64,000 bases of DNA from Bacillus_I endophytica_A (GTDB lineage Bacteria; Bacillota; Bacilli; Bacillales; Bacillaceae_H). Every line of letters begins with the position of its first letter. The first letter of the stretch is position 1. A model generated the notes under the pieces. That model was given only the letters and a program-made list of their open reading frames with translations. It was not told where the DNA came from and made no database searches. Location of the stretch: contig NZ_JALAMS010000011.1 of NCBI RefSeq assembly GCF_026790145.1, positions 284,269 to 348,268 of the forward strand. The letters run 5' to 3'. This document shows, piece after piece, positions 43,812 to 52,139 of this stretch. The translations under genes and the position numbers were made by a program.

Positions 43812-45194
43812 TTACAATTGATAGTTCATATTTCTATATTGAGAACCTACGTGTTCTTCTGACAAGCGTGCCCTTCCTTTACCAAATAATTTCTCCCTTA
43901 GCGTTCCTTCTTCGTACTCTGTTTTTACTAACCCACGCTCTTGTAGTTCGGGAATAACAAGCTCAACGAAATCCGCAAATGAACCAGGTGTCACTGTATA
44001 AGCTAAGTTAAATCCGTCAATATCTGTTTCATCAATCCATTCTTCAAATATGTTAGCAATTTGCTGTGGTGTACCAACAGCAATAGGTCCCATTCCACCA
44101 ATACCAGCGAACTTAGCCAGCTCCTGGACGGTCCACGTTTTATTTGAACTATATTTCGTAAGCGATTCTAACATTGATTGCACAGCTTTTGTTTCTATAT
44201 ACTCAATTTCTTGATGTGGATCCCATTTTGAAAAGTCGACTCCAGACCACCCGCTTAGTAATGAAAGAGCGCCTTCATAGCTTATATAGCTTGCGAGTTC
44301 TTCGTATTTCTTCCAAGCTTCTTCTTCTGTTCTTCCAACAATAACGGTAAACAAGGCAAAGACTTTTAAGCTTTGTGGATCTCTTCCTTGCAAGTGGGCT
44401 TGTAATCTCAAATCTTTTACATAAGCGGCAATAGAGCTTTTTTCAGGTCCAGAAATAAATGTGCATTCAGCATGCTTAGCGGCAAATTTTCGTCCTTTTG
44501 ATGATCCCCCTGCTTGATATAAAACAGGAGTTCGTTGCGACGAAGGCTCACATAAATGAATACCAGGAACATTAAAATATTTACCATGATGGTTAATGGC
44601 ATGGACTTTGTCAGGATTTGTAAAGACTTTCTTTTCTTTATCCTTGATAACGGCGTTCTCTTCCCAACTGCCTTCCCATAATTTATAGCAAACTTCAACA
44701 TATTCATCAGCAATGTTATAACGCTCTTCATGCTGAATTTTATGACCTGCATCAATGTTTTTCATTCCACTTTCTAAATAAGAGGTCACAATATTCCAGG
44801 CAATTCGCCCATTTGTTAAATGATCCAACGTTGTCATTCTTCTGGCGAATGTATAGGGATGTTCAAATGTTGTAGAACAAGTAATTCCAAAGCCTAAATG
44901 CTCTGTTGCATGTGCCATTGCAGAGACAAGCATCATTGGATCATTGACAGGAACTTGTGTTGCTTCTCGAACAGTGACTGTCTTATCTGCCCTGTATACG
45001 TCATATATTCCAATTACATCCGCTATAAACAGGCCATCAAAACGTCCCTTCTCTAATAATTGTGCTAGCTCGATCCAGTAATTAATATCGTTATATCGAT
45101 GTGATTCGTCATCTGGATGTGTCCACAGACCAGGAGATTGATGAACAACACAATTCATATCAAAAGCATTTAAATATATTCTACTTTTTTTCAT
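43812..45194 (-). CDS. NtaA/SnaA/DszA-type FMN-dependent monooxygenase
   Basis: 460 aa, same family as the enzyme at 35828-37207 but clearly diverged. Motifs: FDGLFIADVIGIYDVYRAD, LDHLTNGRIAWNIVTSYLES and IHLCEPSSQRTPVLYQAGGS. Two family members in one cluster suggests that different sulfones or sulfonates are attacked. It lies 138 bp after ssuD with an AT-rich spacer that could hold a promoter. Confidence 0.9.
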   Translation of the reverse strand: MKKSRIYLNAFDMNCVVHQSPGLWTHPDDESHRYNDINYWIELAQLLEKGRFDGLFIADVIGIYDVYRADKTVTVREATQVPVNDPMMLVSAMAHATEHLGFGITCSTTFEHPYTFARRMTTLDHLTNGRIAWNIVTSYLESGMKNIDAGHKIQHEERYNIADEYVEVCYKLWEGSWEENAVIKDKEKKVFTNPDKVHAINHHGKYFNVPGIHLCEPSSQRTPVLYQAGGSSKGRKFAAKHAECTFISGPEKSSIAAYVKDLRLQAHLQGRDPQSLKVFALFTVIVGRTEEEAWKKYEELASYISYEGALSLLSGWSGVDFSKWDPHQEIEYIETKAVQSMLESLTKYSSNKTWTVQELAKFAGIGGMGPIAVGTPQQIANIFEEWIDETDIDGFNLAYTVTPGSFADFVELVIPELQERGLVKTEYEEGTLREKLFGKGRARLSEEHVGSQYRNMNYQL

Positions 45195-45332
45195 ATTTCG
45201 GCCCCTTTACTTTTCAATTCTTTACGAATTTGAACCTTTCTCAGTAAAATCATTTAAACAATGTAAAAGTAAATATCACCTGTTTATTTTTTCTATTTAC
45301 CCACATTTGTTGTTTGCTTCTCTATACTTTCT

Positions 45333-46445
45333 TTATTTTGCAGCAACTCCACCAAATGGACTAATAAAAGTCCGCTCATTTTCATCATAATGATGATTTA
45401 GCGATAGTTTTGGAAAGAGCAGCTCTGCCGTACGATACGCTTCTTCTAGGTGAGGGTATCCTGATAAAATGAACGTTTCAATTCCTAAATCAGCATATTC
45501 TTTCATTCTCTCAGCTACTGTATCAGCATCTCCTACTAGAGCTGTACCTGCTCCTCCTCTCACTAGACCAACTCCTGCCCACAGATTCGGGCTTACTTCA
45601 AGTGAAGATCGATCCCCTTTATGAAGGTCACTCATTCGTTTTTGACCTTCTGAATCCATTCTTGAAAATGCTCTCTGTGCAGCTTGAATCGTGGCTTCAT
45701 CTACATGTTCAATGAGCTCTTCAGCAGATTTCCACGCTTCTTCTTCGGTTTTTCTTACAATAACGTGCAGGCGAATGCCAAATCGCAACGTTCTGCCCTT
45801 TTTGGCTGCTTTGCTTTTCATCGTTTCAATTTTTTCTTTCACTTTCTCAGGAGGTTCTCCCCATGTTAAATACACATCTACATGATTAGAGGCAACATCC
45901 ATTGCAGCGGGAGAAGATCCTCCAAAATAAAGAGGCGGATATGGCTTTTGTACCGGAGGATATAACACTTCCCCGCCTTTGACATTAAGGTAGTTTCCAT
46001 CAAAATCTACATCTGATCCGTTTAACGCTTCTCTCCAAATTGATAAAAATTCATCTGTTAATTCATAGCGCTCATCATGATTTAAAAACAATCCATCTCC
46101 AGCTAGTTCAACAGGGTCTCCTCCTGCGACAACGTTGACTAGCAATCTTCCTTTTGAGAAGCGATCAAATGTAGCAGCCATTCGGGCAGATAAAGTAGGC
46201 GATGTTAGTCCTGGACGAACTGCAACAAGAAACTTCAGTTTTTCGGTGACAGGTGCTAGCATTGACGCTGCAATCCATGCATCTTCACATGATTTTCCTG
46301 TTGGTAATAGCACCCCGCTGTATCCTAACGTATCTGCAGCTTGGGCAATCTGTTTGCAGTATGAATAGTTGACTGGACGCGTTTCCTCAGATGTGCCCAG
46401 ATAACGCCCATCTCCGTGTGTTGGAATAAACCAAAAAATCTCCAT
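45333..46445 (-). CDS. ssuD: Alkanesulfonate monooxygenase SsuD
   Basis: 370-aa FMNH2-dependent enzyme that splits alkanesulfonates into sulfite and aldehyde. Opening MEIFWFIPTHGDGRYLG, then LAVRP-type core FLVAVRPGLTSPTLSARMAA, NVVAGGDPVELAGDGLFL and the C-terminal FILSGYPHLEEAYR are characteristic of SsuD and separate it from the DszA group. Leads the cluster behind the leader at 46485-46555. An FMN reductase gene (ssuE) is not in the window. Confidence 0.93.
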   Translation of the reverse strand: MEIFWFIPTHGDGRYLGTSEETRPVNYSYCKQIAQAADTLGYSGVLLPTGKSCEDAWIAASMLAPVTEKLKFLVAVRPGLTSPTLSARMAATFDRFSKGRLLVNVVAGGDPVELAGDGLFLNHDERYELTDEFLSIWREALNGSDVDFDGNYLNVKGGEVLYPPVQKPYPPLYFGGSSPAAMDVASNHVDVYLTWGEPPEKVKEKIETMKSKAAKKGRTLRFGIRLHVIVRKTEEEAWKSAEELIEHVDEATIQAAQRAFSRMDSEGQKRMSDLHKGDRSSLEVSPNLWAGVGLVRGGAGTALVGDADTVAERMKEYADLGIETFILSGYPHLEEAYRTAELLFPKLSLNHHYDENERTFISPFGGVAAK

Positions 46446-46484
46446 TTCCCTCTTCCTTTCTTCTATTAATTTAAGAAATTAGTA

Positions 46485-46600
46485 TGTAAAAAACAAAAGA
46501 GGCTCACCAAGCGAACGATATGTTCTTCGCTTAATGAGCCTCTGGATGACCAGACGGAATATTTGTATTAAATGTTATGACCATGATAAGCTAATTATTC
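46485..46600 (-). promoter_or_regulatory. ssuD promoter and terminator-containing leader
   Basis: On the minus strand a sigma-A-like pair TTTACA-17-TATCAT lies upstream of CTGGTCATCCAG, a strong hairpin (46498-46543, AGAGGCTCA / TGAGCCTCT with an inner GCGAA-TTCGC stem) and a T-rich run. CTGG-CCAG pairing abuts the terminator base. This is the third member of the leader set. Confidence 0.6.
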
Positions 46601-46624
46601 CCATTTGTAAAGTATGAATTGAAA

Positions 46625-46762
46625 CTAAATTTTCTTTATCAATTTATGTTCCGTAGGAAGGCTAAGAAGCATTTTCGCTAGCTTACCTTCCTTTCGCAAG
46701 CGGAGTGCATCTTTTAACGTATGTTTCATACCCTGTGCTCCATCAAGAACTTTTCGTTTCAT
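46625..46762 (-). CDS. Small basic ORF overlapping its upstream partner
   Basis: 45 aa, lysine/arginine/leucine-rich: MKRKVLDGAQGMKHTLKDAL, then a basic helix (RLRKEGKLAKMLLSL). Its ATG at 46762 lies inside the end of the 46743-46865 ORF behind CTAGAGG, a 20-bp overlap typical of coupled translation. No family recognised. Confidence 0.5.
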   Translation of the reverse strand: MKRKVLDGAQGMKHTLKDALRLRKEGKLAKMLLSLPTEHKLIKKI

Positions 46763-46865
46763 CCTCTAGTTCCTTTACTCGTTTTTCGAGCTTCTTCACT
46801 TTAGACTGTAGTTCTGTAACAAATATAAAGGCTGCGATGGCAAGTGCAGAGCCTGCATACTCCAT
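46743..46865 (-). CDS. Small ORF: short membrane segment plus coiled coil
   Basis: 40 aa. Residues 5-16 are hydrophobic (GSALAIAAFIFV), then a charged heptad helix (LQSKVKKLEKRVKELEDE). A full AAGGAGGAATAAAA ribosome site stands before ATG 46865, so translation is likely. It overlaps the next small ORF by 20 bp. A hairpin with T-rich tail lies just upstream (46916-46940). Function unknown. Confidence 0.6.
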   Translation of the reverse strand: MEYAGSALAIAAFIFVTELQSKVKKLEKRVKELEDETKSS

Positions 46866-46910
46866 TTTTATTCCTCCTTAATCCTTATGCTTCGTAATAT
46901 TTACGGGTAA

Positions 46911-46940
46911 GAAAAGAAAGGGTTTCAAAATAACCCTTTC
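46911..46940 (-). terminator. Hairpin with T-run upstream of the small ORF pair
   Basis: GAAAGGGTT / AACCCTTTC stem (46916-46940) followed on the minus strand by TTTTCTT. No minus-strand gene precedes it before the divergent lysE gene, so it may be another leader attenuator. Confidence 0.4.
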
Positions 46941-47013
46941 CTTCCATCCCTTTGGTATCTAAAATCTGTTATACTATGCTATAAAATAATAACGCGAAAG
47001 AGAGGTTACGAGG

Positions 47014-47634
47014 TTGGACTTATTATCTTTACTTTCATTTTTAGGCGTTGCTGTGCTTCTTACCCTTATGCCTGGTCCTGATAACTTATTTGTGCTTGCT
47101 CAAAGCATTGCCAAAGGAAAAAATGCCGGCATTTTTACAACGCTTGGTCTTTGCACAGGACTGCTCGTTCATATTACGGCAGCAACGATCGGACTTTCAG
47201 CACTTGTTTATCAATCTTCTCTTGCTTTTTCAATTGTAAAATACGCAGGAGCCGTTTATTTACTTTATCTAGCTTATAAATCGTTCCGTGACAAAAGCAC
47301 GCATGTGTCAATGAAAAGCGAGGATTCATTAGAAAACAAATCGCTCTACAAAAAAGGCATCATTATGAACGTTTTGAATCCAAAAGTATCGCTGTTCTTC
47401 TTAGCGCTTTTTCCGCAGTTTATTAACTACGATAGTTCTGTTACACTGCAAATGCTTCTGTACGGATTTACATTTTTAGTTCAAGCGTTCGTTATTTTTG
47501 CGCTTGTTAGCTTTTTTGCTGAAGGAGTTGGACGCTTTTTACGTAAAAGCCCAAAAATTTCTCGGAAAATTAATGCTTTGCAAGGCTCTTTGTTTACAAT
47601 CATTGGAGTGAAAATAGCGTTTACTGAAAAATAA
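47014..47634 (+). CDS. LysE/RhtB family amino-acid exporter
   Basis: 206-aa exporter with about six helices. The family motif appears as LTLMPGPDNLFVLAQSIAKG near residue 17, and GLCTGLLVHITAATIG follows. TTG start at 47014 with AGAGG eight bases before. Substrate (amino acid or derivative) unknown; monocistronic with a strong terminator. Confidence 0.9.
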   Translation: MDLLSLLSFLGVAVLLTLMPGPDNLFVLAQSIAKGKNAGIFTTLGLCTGLLVHITAATIGLSALVYQSSLAFSIVKYAGAVYLLYLAYKSFRDKSTHVSMKSEDSLENKSLYKKGIIMNVLNPKVSLFFLALFPQFINYDSSVTLQMLLYGFTFLVQAFVIFALVSFFAEGVGRFLRKSPKISRKINALQGSLFTIIGVKIAFTEK

Positions 47635-47643
47635 TACCTTACT

Positions 47644-47679
47644 AAAAAGCGCCGTTCGTTTGTACGAACGGCGCTTTTT
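47644..47679. terminator. Bidirectional terminator after the LysE gene
   Basis: 16-bp perfect stem AAAAAGCGCCGTTCGT / ACGAACGGCGCTTTTT with a 4-nt loop. Confidence 0.93.
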
Positions 47680-47697
47680 ATAATCGACAACATGCTA

Positions 47698-48435
47698 TTA
47701 TTTCATCCTATTTAATAGATCAATAGCGATAATTTCCCTCGTATTTTTCTTATCTTTAATAATAAGCGATGCGTGATCTTCATCTTGCCAATAGACGTTA
47801 AAAGTCTCTGGCTCTACGGTCTTTCCTTCATTATCTATGTTTATACGAAATGAATAGCGAGGACTCCCTTCTTTCTCATAGTAAACTTTAATATCTTGCT
47901 CACCAAAGAAAGAGAGTAGTTTTCCTTCTTGCACAATTTCCACCTTGCTCATATTCATGAGAGATTGACTTATAATAATTGATCTTTCTTTTATATAACG
48001 AGGATATACAAAGGCAATAAAGGGCATTGAAAGAACGAGACCAATTGTCAGCGTCACCGTAAGGATTTTGTCTCTCTTTCCTTTTTTTATGGCTCGCTCA
48101 AGAGGTAAGTCTTCTTTTTTTAGAAAATCGAACTCTTTCTTTTCCCTACTTCTTCTATGTAAAAAAGCACTCCACCAATACACTAAATAGAGATAGCCTA
48201 TTAAAAGAAAAACAGCGGCGAAAGAGCCCTCATGCAGTCTTTCAATGAGATGTTCTATATTTTGTCCATTTCTATTCATATGATAGAGTAGAAAAACAGC
48301 GATGATAAGAGCAATAAATGAGCGTTTCCTACTTTTTCTTCTAACAAAACTTACGATAACACCCAAAAGTGTAAGAAACGGTAAGTAGGTTGTAAGCAAG
48401 ATAACAAGTATCCGTAAAAAATTAAGGTAGGTCAT
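47698..48435 (-). CDS. Hypothetical membrane protein
   Basis: 245 aa. Helices at about residues 8-30, 36-54, 71-93 and 128-148, then a soluble C-terminal part (residues 150-245) with beta-like sequence (KVEIVQEGKLLSFFGEQDIK). The middle loop is very basic (RRSREKKEFDFLKKED). No known family recognised. Single gene between two convergent or unrelated units. Confidence 0.7.
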   Translation of the reverse strand: MTYLNFLRILVILLTTYLPFLTLLGVIVSFVRRKSRKRSFIALIIAVFLLYHMNRNGQNIEHLIERLHEGSFAAVFLLIGYLYLVYWWSAFLHRRSREKKEFDFLKKEDLPLERAIKKGKRDKILTVTLTIGLVLSMPFIAFVYPRYIKERSIIISQSLMNMSKVEIVQEGKLLSFFGEQDIKVYYEKEGSPRYSFRINIDNEGKTVEPETFNVYWQDEDHASLIIKDKKNTREIIAIDLLNRMK

Positions 48436-48510
48436 GATATGTCCCTTCTGTTAAACGATGTAAATAGACACGAGTTCAATCTTATCTTGCCACACTTTAT
48501 TCTTATAAAA

Positions 48511-48542
48511 CAAGACGTGAATTTCATATGAAATCCACGTCT
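48511..48542 (-). terminator. Terminator after the CwlK-like gene
   Basis: Stem AAGACGTG-ATTTC / GAAAT-CACGTCTT; on the minus strand it is followed by GTTTTAT, just after the stop at 48548. Confidence 0.8.
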
Positions 48543-48547
48543 TAGTT

Positions 48548-49651
48548 CTATCCAAATGAACGAAGTGTAAGCTGAGCAATCAAATATAGCATTTCTTGCT
48601 GTGACACATCGCCATTTTCAAGCTTTTCTTCCCATACTTCCGGCTTTTGAAGAGGTAGTTTATCTTTTACTTGTTGGAATGTTGTATATAAATTTTGAAT
48701 TTGATAGTCTTGAAAATCTCCTGCTCTTTTTGCCATTACCATTGCATCTTGACGTTTGGCTTCATCTTGTGGACGTGCCCCGTTGGTAATTCCACGTTCA
48801 ATCGCTTCATTCACTTCTTCTCGTGCAGCAGGATCTGCTGGTAACTTACTTTTATCCACTTTTGGTTCCTCCTTTGCCGGATCTTGTGCTGGCGGTGTTG
48901 TTGGTTTTGGCGCCGGTGTCGGTGCTGGGGTTGGCTTTGGTTTTTGAGAAGCTTTATATACTTCATCAAGCTTTGCTAATGTAAGTGCTCCTGCAATCCC
49001 GTCAGCTGTTAAGCCGTATTTTTTTTGAAATGCTTTTACCGCTTGTTCTGTTCCCACTCCATAATCTCCGTCAACCCCACCTGAACCCACACTAAACCCA
49101 ACTGCCTGCAGTTTTCCTTGCAACCCTTTTACAAGCGTCCCGCTATCTCCTCTTTCAAGATAGTTTTTCGGAAGTGGCTGTGAAGGAGCAACAGCTCCAC
49201 CTGATGGAGGTTTTCTTCCTGCTTGAAGCTGCGAAAGGGTTAATCCAAAGGTATACTGAAAGTGTGGAAGATCTTTAAAAGATCGCCATGCTCCTCCCCA
49301 TTCAAGTCCAAGAAGCTGCTGACCTAATTTTCCGACTCTATTGTAATCATTTCCTGTCCATACCGCGTTTTGATTATCATCAAAAATGGCGATATCAAAC
49401 GCTAATCCATAGTTATGGATCGACTGACCTCCTCTTGCATTTGTGACGATTTTCCCTGGCTTTGTCCGTCCTTGTTCGTATAGAGCATTTTGTTCTGCAA
49501 AAGTACGAAGTCCTTGTGTAACAGCAATATTAATTCCGTTTCTATACGCAAGTTTGATAAGCTCAATGGCTTTTGCTGCCACTGTAGCATTTACCCCTAC
49601 TAGCCGCTTTTCCGAGCGCTCTAGCAGATAATCCAAAGTAGTGGCTGGCAT
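48548..49651 (-). CDS. M15-family peptidoglycan peptidase (CwlK/endolysin-like) with PG-binding domain
   Basis: 367-aa cell-wall enzyme. The N-terminal M15C/VanY-like domain has QGLRTFAEQNALYEQGRTKP, the zinc motif SIHNYGLAFDIAIF and a second His in KDLPHFQYTFG; it should cut L-Ala-D-Glu or similar peptide bonds. A peptidoglycan-binding-1 domain follows (GDSGTLVKGLQGKLQAVG ... VDGDYGVGTEQAVKAFQKKY in parts), then a Pro/Thr/Ala linker and a C-terminal helical domain (AIERGITNGARPQDE) common in phage endolysins. No signal peptide is seen, also endolysin-like. Start ATG 49651 behind GGGAG. Confidence 0.88.
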   Translation of the reverse strand: MPATTLDYLLERSEKRLVGVNATVAAKAIELIKLAYRNGINIAVTQGLRTFAEQNALYEQGRTKPGKIVTNARGGQSIHNYGLAFDIAIFDDNQNAVWTGNDYNRVGKLGQQLLGLEWGGAWRSFKDLPHFQYTFGLTLSQLQAGRKPPSGGAVAPSQPLPKNYLERGDSGTLVKGLQGKLQAVGFSVGSGGVDGDYGVGTEQAVKAFQKKYGLTADGIAGALTLAKLDEVYKASQKPKPTPAPTPAPKPTTPPAQDPAKEEPKVDKSKLPADPAAREEVNEAIERGITNGARPQDEAKRQDAMVMAKRAGDFQDYQIQNLYTTFQQVKDKLPLQKPEVWEEKLENGDVSQQEMLYLIAQLTLRSFG

Positions 49652-50376
49652 ATGATTCACTCCCTAGTTGTTTGACAATGTTGCCTTCTCTCTTTCACAC
49701 TAAAAAAAGAATGAAGAAAATAGAGCTCTCTATAGCTCAATTCTCATGTCTATTACTACATTCTATTCAAAAATGAGAGAGTTGTTTTACCTAATTTTGG
49801 AATATAGTTTTTAAAAAAGAATGAGGAAAATACTATAGGAATAAAAGACTTATAGGCTATAAATGAAAATCCTTTTAAAATTTGTCGAAGAAGAAGGCTT
49901 TAGAAAGAGGAAAGTGACTATTTGTAAGGAAAATGTAAAGATGATACGCTATAATAAGTTTATTGAAAGGAGGACAGCATAGCCTTTATAAAATAGATGA
50001 GAAATCAGAAAGATACAGATAAATACTATTTCTCATTATCTACCATACATACCTTTACAACTACCTAATATGAGATCTCTCTACATCTGATAGATTTACA
50101 GAACTTGAGATTTTAGACTATTCGAAATTATCATTCCTTTTACTTAAAACGAAACATTATACCTAGAAATGTAAAAATTGTCATCTTTCAATATCGATTA
50201 TGATAATGGTATAATATTTTATTGCAGCCATTGATAACTTAATGAGAAAACGAGTGAAATGCACATTAAAAAAGCCAGTAAAAAGGAATCAAACAAATGT
50301 GATTAAGATTACGGCGTGCTGACATGGTCAACTTTATGGTCAAACGCTATGATGTTACGAGAAAGAGGGGAAACAG
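49652..50376. other. Long non-coding interval upstream of the amino-acid permease
   Basis: About 725 AT-rich bases without a credible ORF. Visible: a TATAAT with a full AAAGGAGGACAGC site near 49950-49979 but followed only by ATA GCC TTT ATA AAA TAG; an inverted repeat TGAGAAAT / ATTTCTCA around 49999-50036; and a probable permease promoter near 50180-50217 (TTGTCA ... GATAAT or TATAAT). Confidence 0.45.
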
Positions 50377-51715
50377 ATGCAAGAACAGAAACTGGCGAGA
50401 GGTTTAAAAAACCGACACGTACAACTAATAGCAATTGGTGGAGCGATTGGAACAGGGCTTTTCCTTGGAGCTGGAAAGTCCATTCACCTTGCAGGTCCAT
50501 CAATTTTATTTGCTTATATTATTACAGGAATAATCTGCTTTTTAATTATGCGCTCGCTTGGAGAATTACTTCTAACAAATTTAGAGTATCATTCTTTTGT
50601 TGATTTTGTACAAGATTATCTAGGAAATATGGCAGCCTTTATTACCGGCTGGACCTACTGGTTTTGCTGGATTTCCATTGCAATGGCAGACTTAACAGCA
50701 ATTGGCCTTTATACACAATATTGGTTCCCAAGCGTTCCGCAATGGGTTCCAGGATTAATTGCGCTTGTGATTTTACTAATTATGAACCTTGCCACTGTCA
50801 AACTTTTCGGTGAGATGGAGTTTTGGTTTGCTTTAATNNNNNNNNNNNNNNNNNNNNNNNNNNNNNTCTACTGACTCAGGGCCATCTACATTTGCAAACT
50901 TATGGAATCACGGCGGCATGTTCCCTAATGGAATGAACGGCTTTATTCTTTCTTTCCAAATGGTTGTCTTTGCCTTCGTTGGAATTGAACTTGTTGGTCT
51001 TACAGCAGGTGAAACAGAAAACCCGGAAAAAGTTCTTCCAAAAGCTATTAATAATATCCCGCTTCGTATATTAATTTTCTATATTGGAGCACTTATTGTG
51101 ATTATGAGTATTTATCCATGGAATGCTATTAATCCAGCGGAAAGTCCGTTTGTACAAGTTTTTGTTGCTGTTGGAATTGTAGCAGCTGCAACTATTATTA
51201 ACTTTGTTGTGTTAACATCTGCTGCTTCTGCATGTAACAGTGCTATCTTCAGTACAAGCCGTATGATGTACTCACTCGCTAAAGATAAAAACGCACCAGA
51301 AGCATTAGCAAAACTTACAGCAAATAAAGTCCCTTCAAATGCGCTGTTTTTCTCAGCCATTGTTGTTTTAATTGGCGTTGTTTTAAACTATACAATGCCT
51401 GAAGGCGTCTTTACGCTTATTACAAGTATTTCAACTGTTTGCTTTATTTTCATTTGGGGCATCACGGTTATTTGTCATTTAAAATATCGCAAAACAAAAC
51501 CAGATTTAGCGAAAATAAATAAATTTAAGCTTCCGCTTTATCCATTTTCCAACTATTTAATTCTTGCTTTTCTTGCCTTTATTATTGTTGTATTGGCACT
51601 TGCAGAAGATACAAGAGTTTCGCTATTTGTTACACCTGTTTGGTTTATTTTGCTTATTGTGATTTATAAAGTTCAAGCAGCAAAAATAAAGAAAGATGTA
51701 GCAGCGAAAAAATAA
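50377..51715 (+). CDS. Amino-acid permease (APC family, AapA/YbxG-like), broken by an assembly gap
   Basis: Cytoplasmic-membrane amino-acid carrier with 12 expected helices. The start HVQLIAIGGAIGTGLFLGAG and the later VVFAFVGIELVGLTAGETENP are standard APC motifs. 29 N at 50838-50866 interrupt it. The frame before the gap needs 1+3k missing bases, but 29 is 2+3k, so the gap length is only nominal; compared with relatives roughly 25 residues are missing. The gene itself is probably intact. RBS AGAGGGG before ATG 50377. A strong terminator follows the stop. Confidence 0.88.
50838..50866. other. Assembly gap (29 N) inside the permease gene
   Basis: Unknown bases within the amino-acid permease; the flanking frames do not join with 29 bases, so the true length differs. 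Confidence 0.97.
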
Positions 51716-51755
51716 GAAAAAGGCGTAACCTACTAAAATAGGTTACGCCTTTTTC
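51716..51755. terminator. Terminator after the permease
   Basis: 17-bp stem GAAAAAGGCGTAACCTA / TAGGTTACGCCTTTTTC followed by TTTTAC. Confidence 0.93.
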
Positions 51756-51974
51756 TTTTACATCACCCGCTTAAACATTTTCTCCATCTCATATGTTGAA
51801 CAAAATGCATTAAAGTTATTGTACTATATCATATACAAAACCTTATGAAATAAGGATTCGTTACATTGTAGCTTTCGATAACAAACTGTATTTTTTTGTC
51901 CGTTGGTGGGCAAATGATGGGCAAAAAACGTGTGAACTATAGCAAGGTTCCTAATTAAAATTCAAAACAAAAGA

Positions 51975-52125
51975 GCACAACGTGTATAAGTAGTGCTGGA
52001 ACACTCTTATACCGTCCGCCTATCCTCGCTAGGCAAACACTTGCTGTACTCTTAAATGTAGTTTAATACATTTTGGGGCTTCTTGGCAACGGTTTGCTTT
52101 CGTAGGCCGTTGCTTTTTGTTTTTA
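51975..52125 (+). promoter_or_regulatory. Structured leader with terminal terminator before the HTH gene
   Basis: Three hairpins in a row: TATAAG-AGTG / CACT-CTTATA (51984-52010), GCCTA-TCCTCGC-TAGGC (about 52019-52035) and GCAACGG / CCGTTGC (52086-52113), the last followed by TTTTTGTTTTT and only then the AAAGGAG of the gene. Transcripts must pass this terminator to express the HTH protein, so attenuation (perhaps by an antisense RNA, as in plasmid rep control) is likely. Confidence 0.55.
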
Positions 52126-52139
52126 AAGGAGCCTTTATC

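Noticed and set aside
40983..46600. S-box (SAM) or T-box riboswitch before the sulfur genes
   Set aside because: The conserved S-box core and the T-box GGTGGNACC element are not present in any of the three leaders.
47481..47693. Antisense ORFs within the LysE, permease and qox genes
   Set aside because: They mirror well-supported genes in other frames, have no ribosome sites and no family features.
49950..49995. TATAAT plus AAAGGAGG near 49967 as a new small gene
   Set aside because: The codon at the correct spacing is ATA and the frame closes after five codons; no ORF can be supported.
51811..51942. Plus-strand frame ending FVRWWANDGQKTCEL, resembling the tail of a phage integrase
   Set aside because: No start, no catalytic residues and only ~40 codons; too weak to call, though it could mark an old integration end at the island border.
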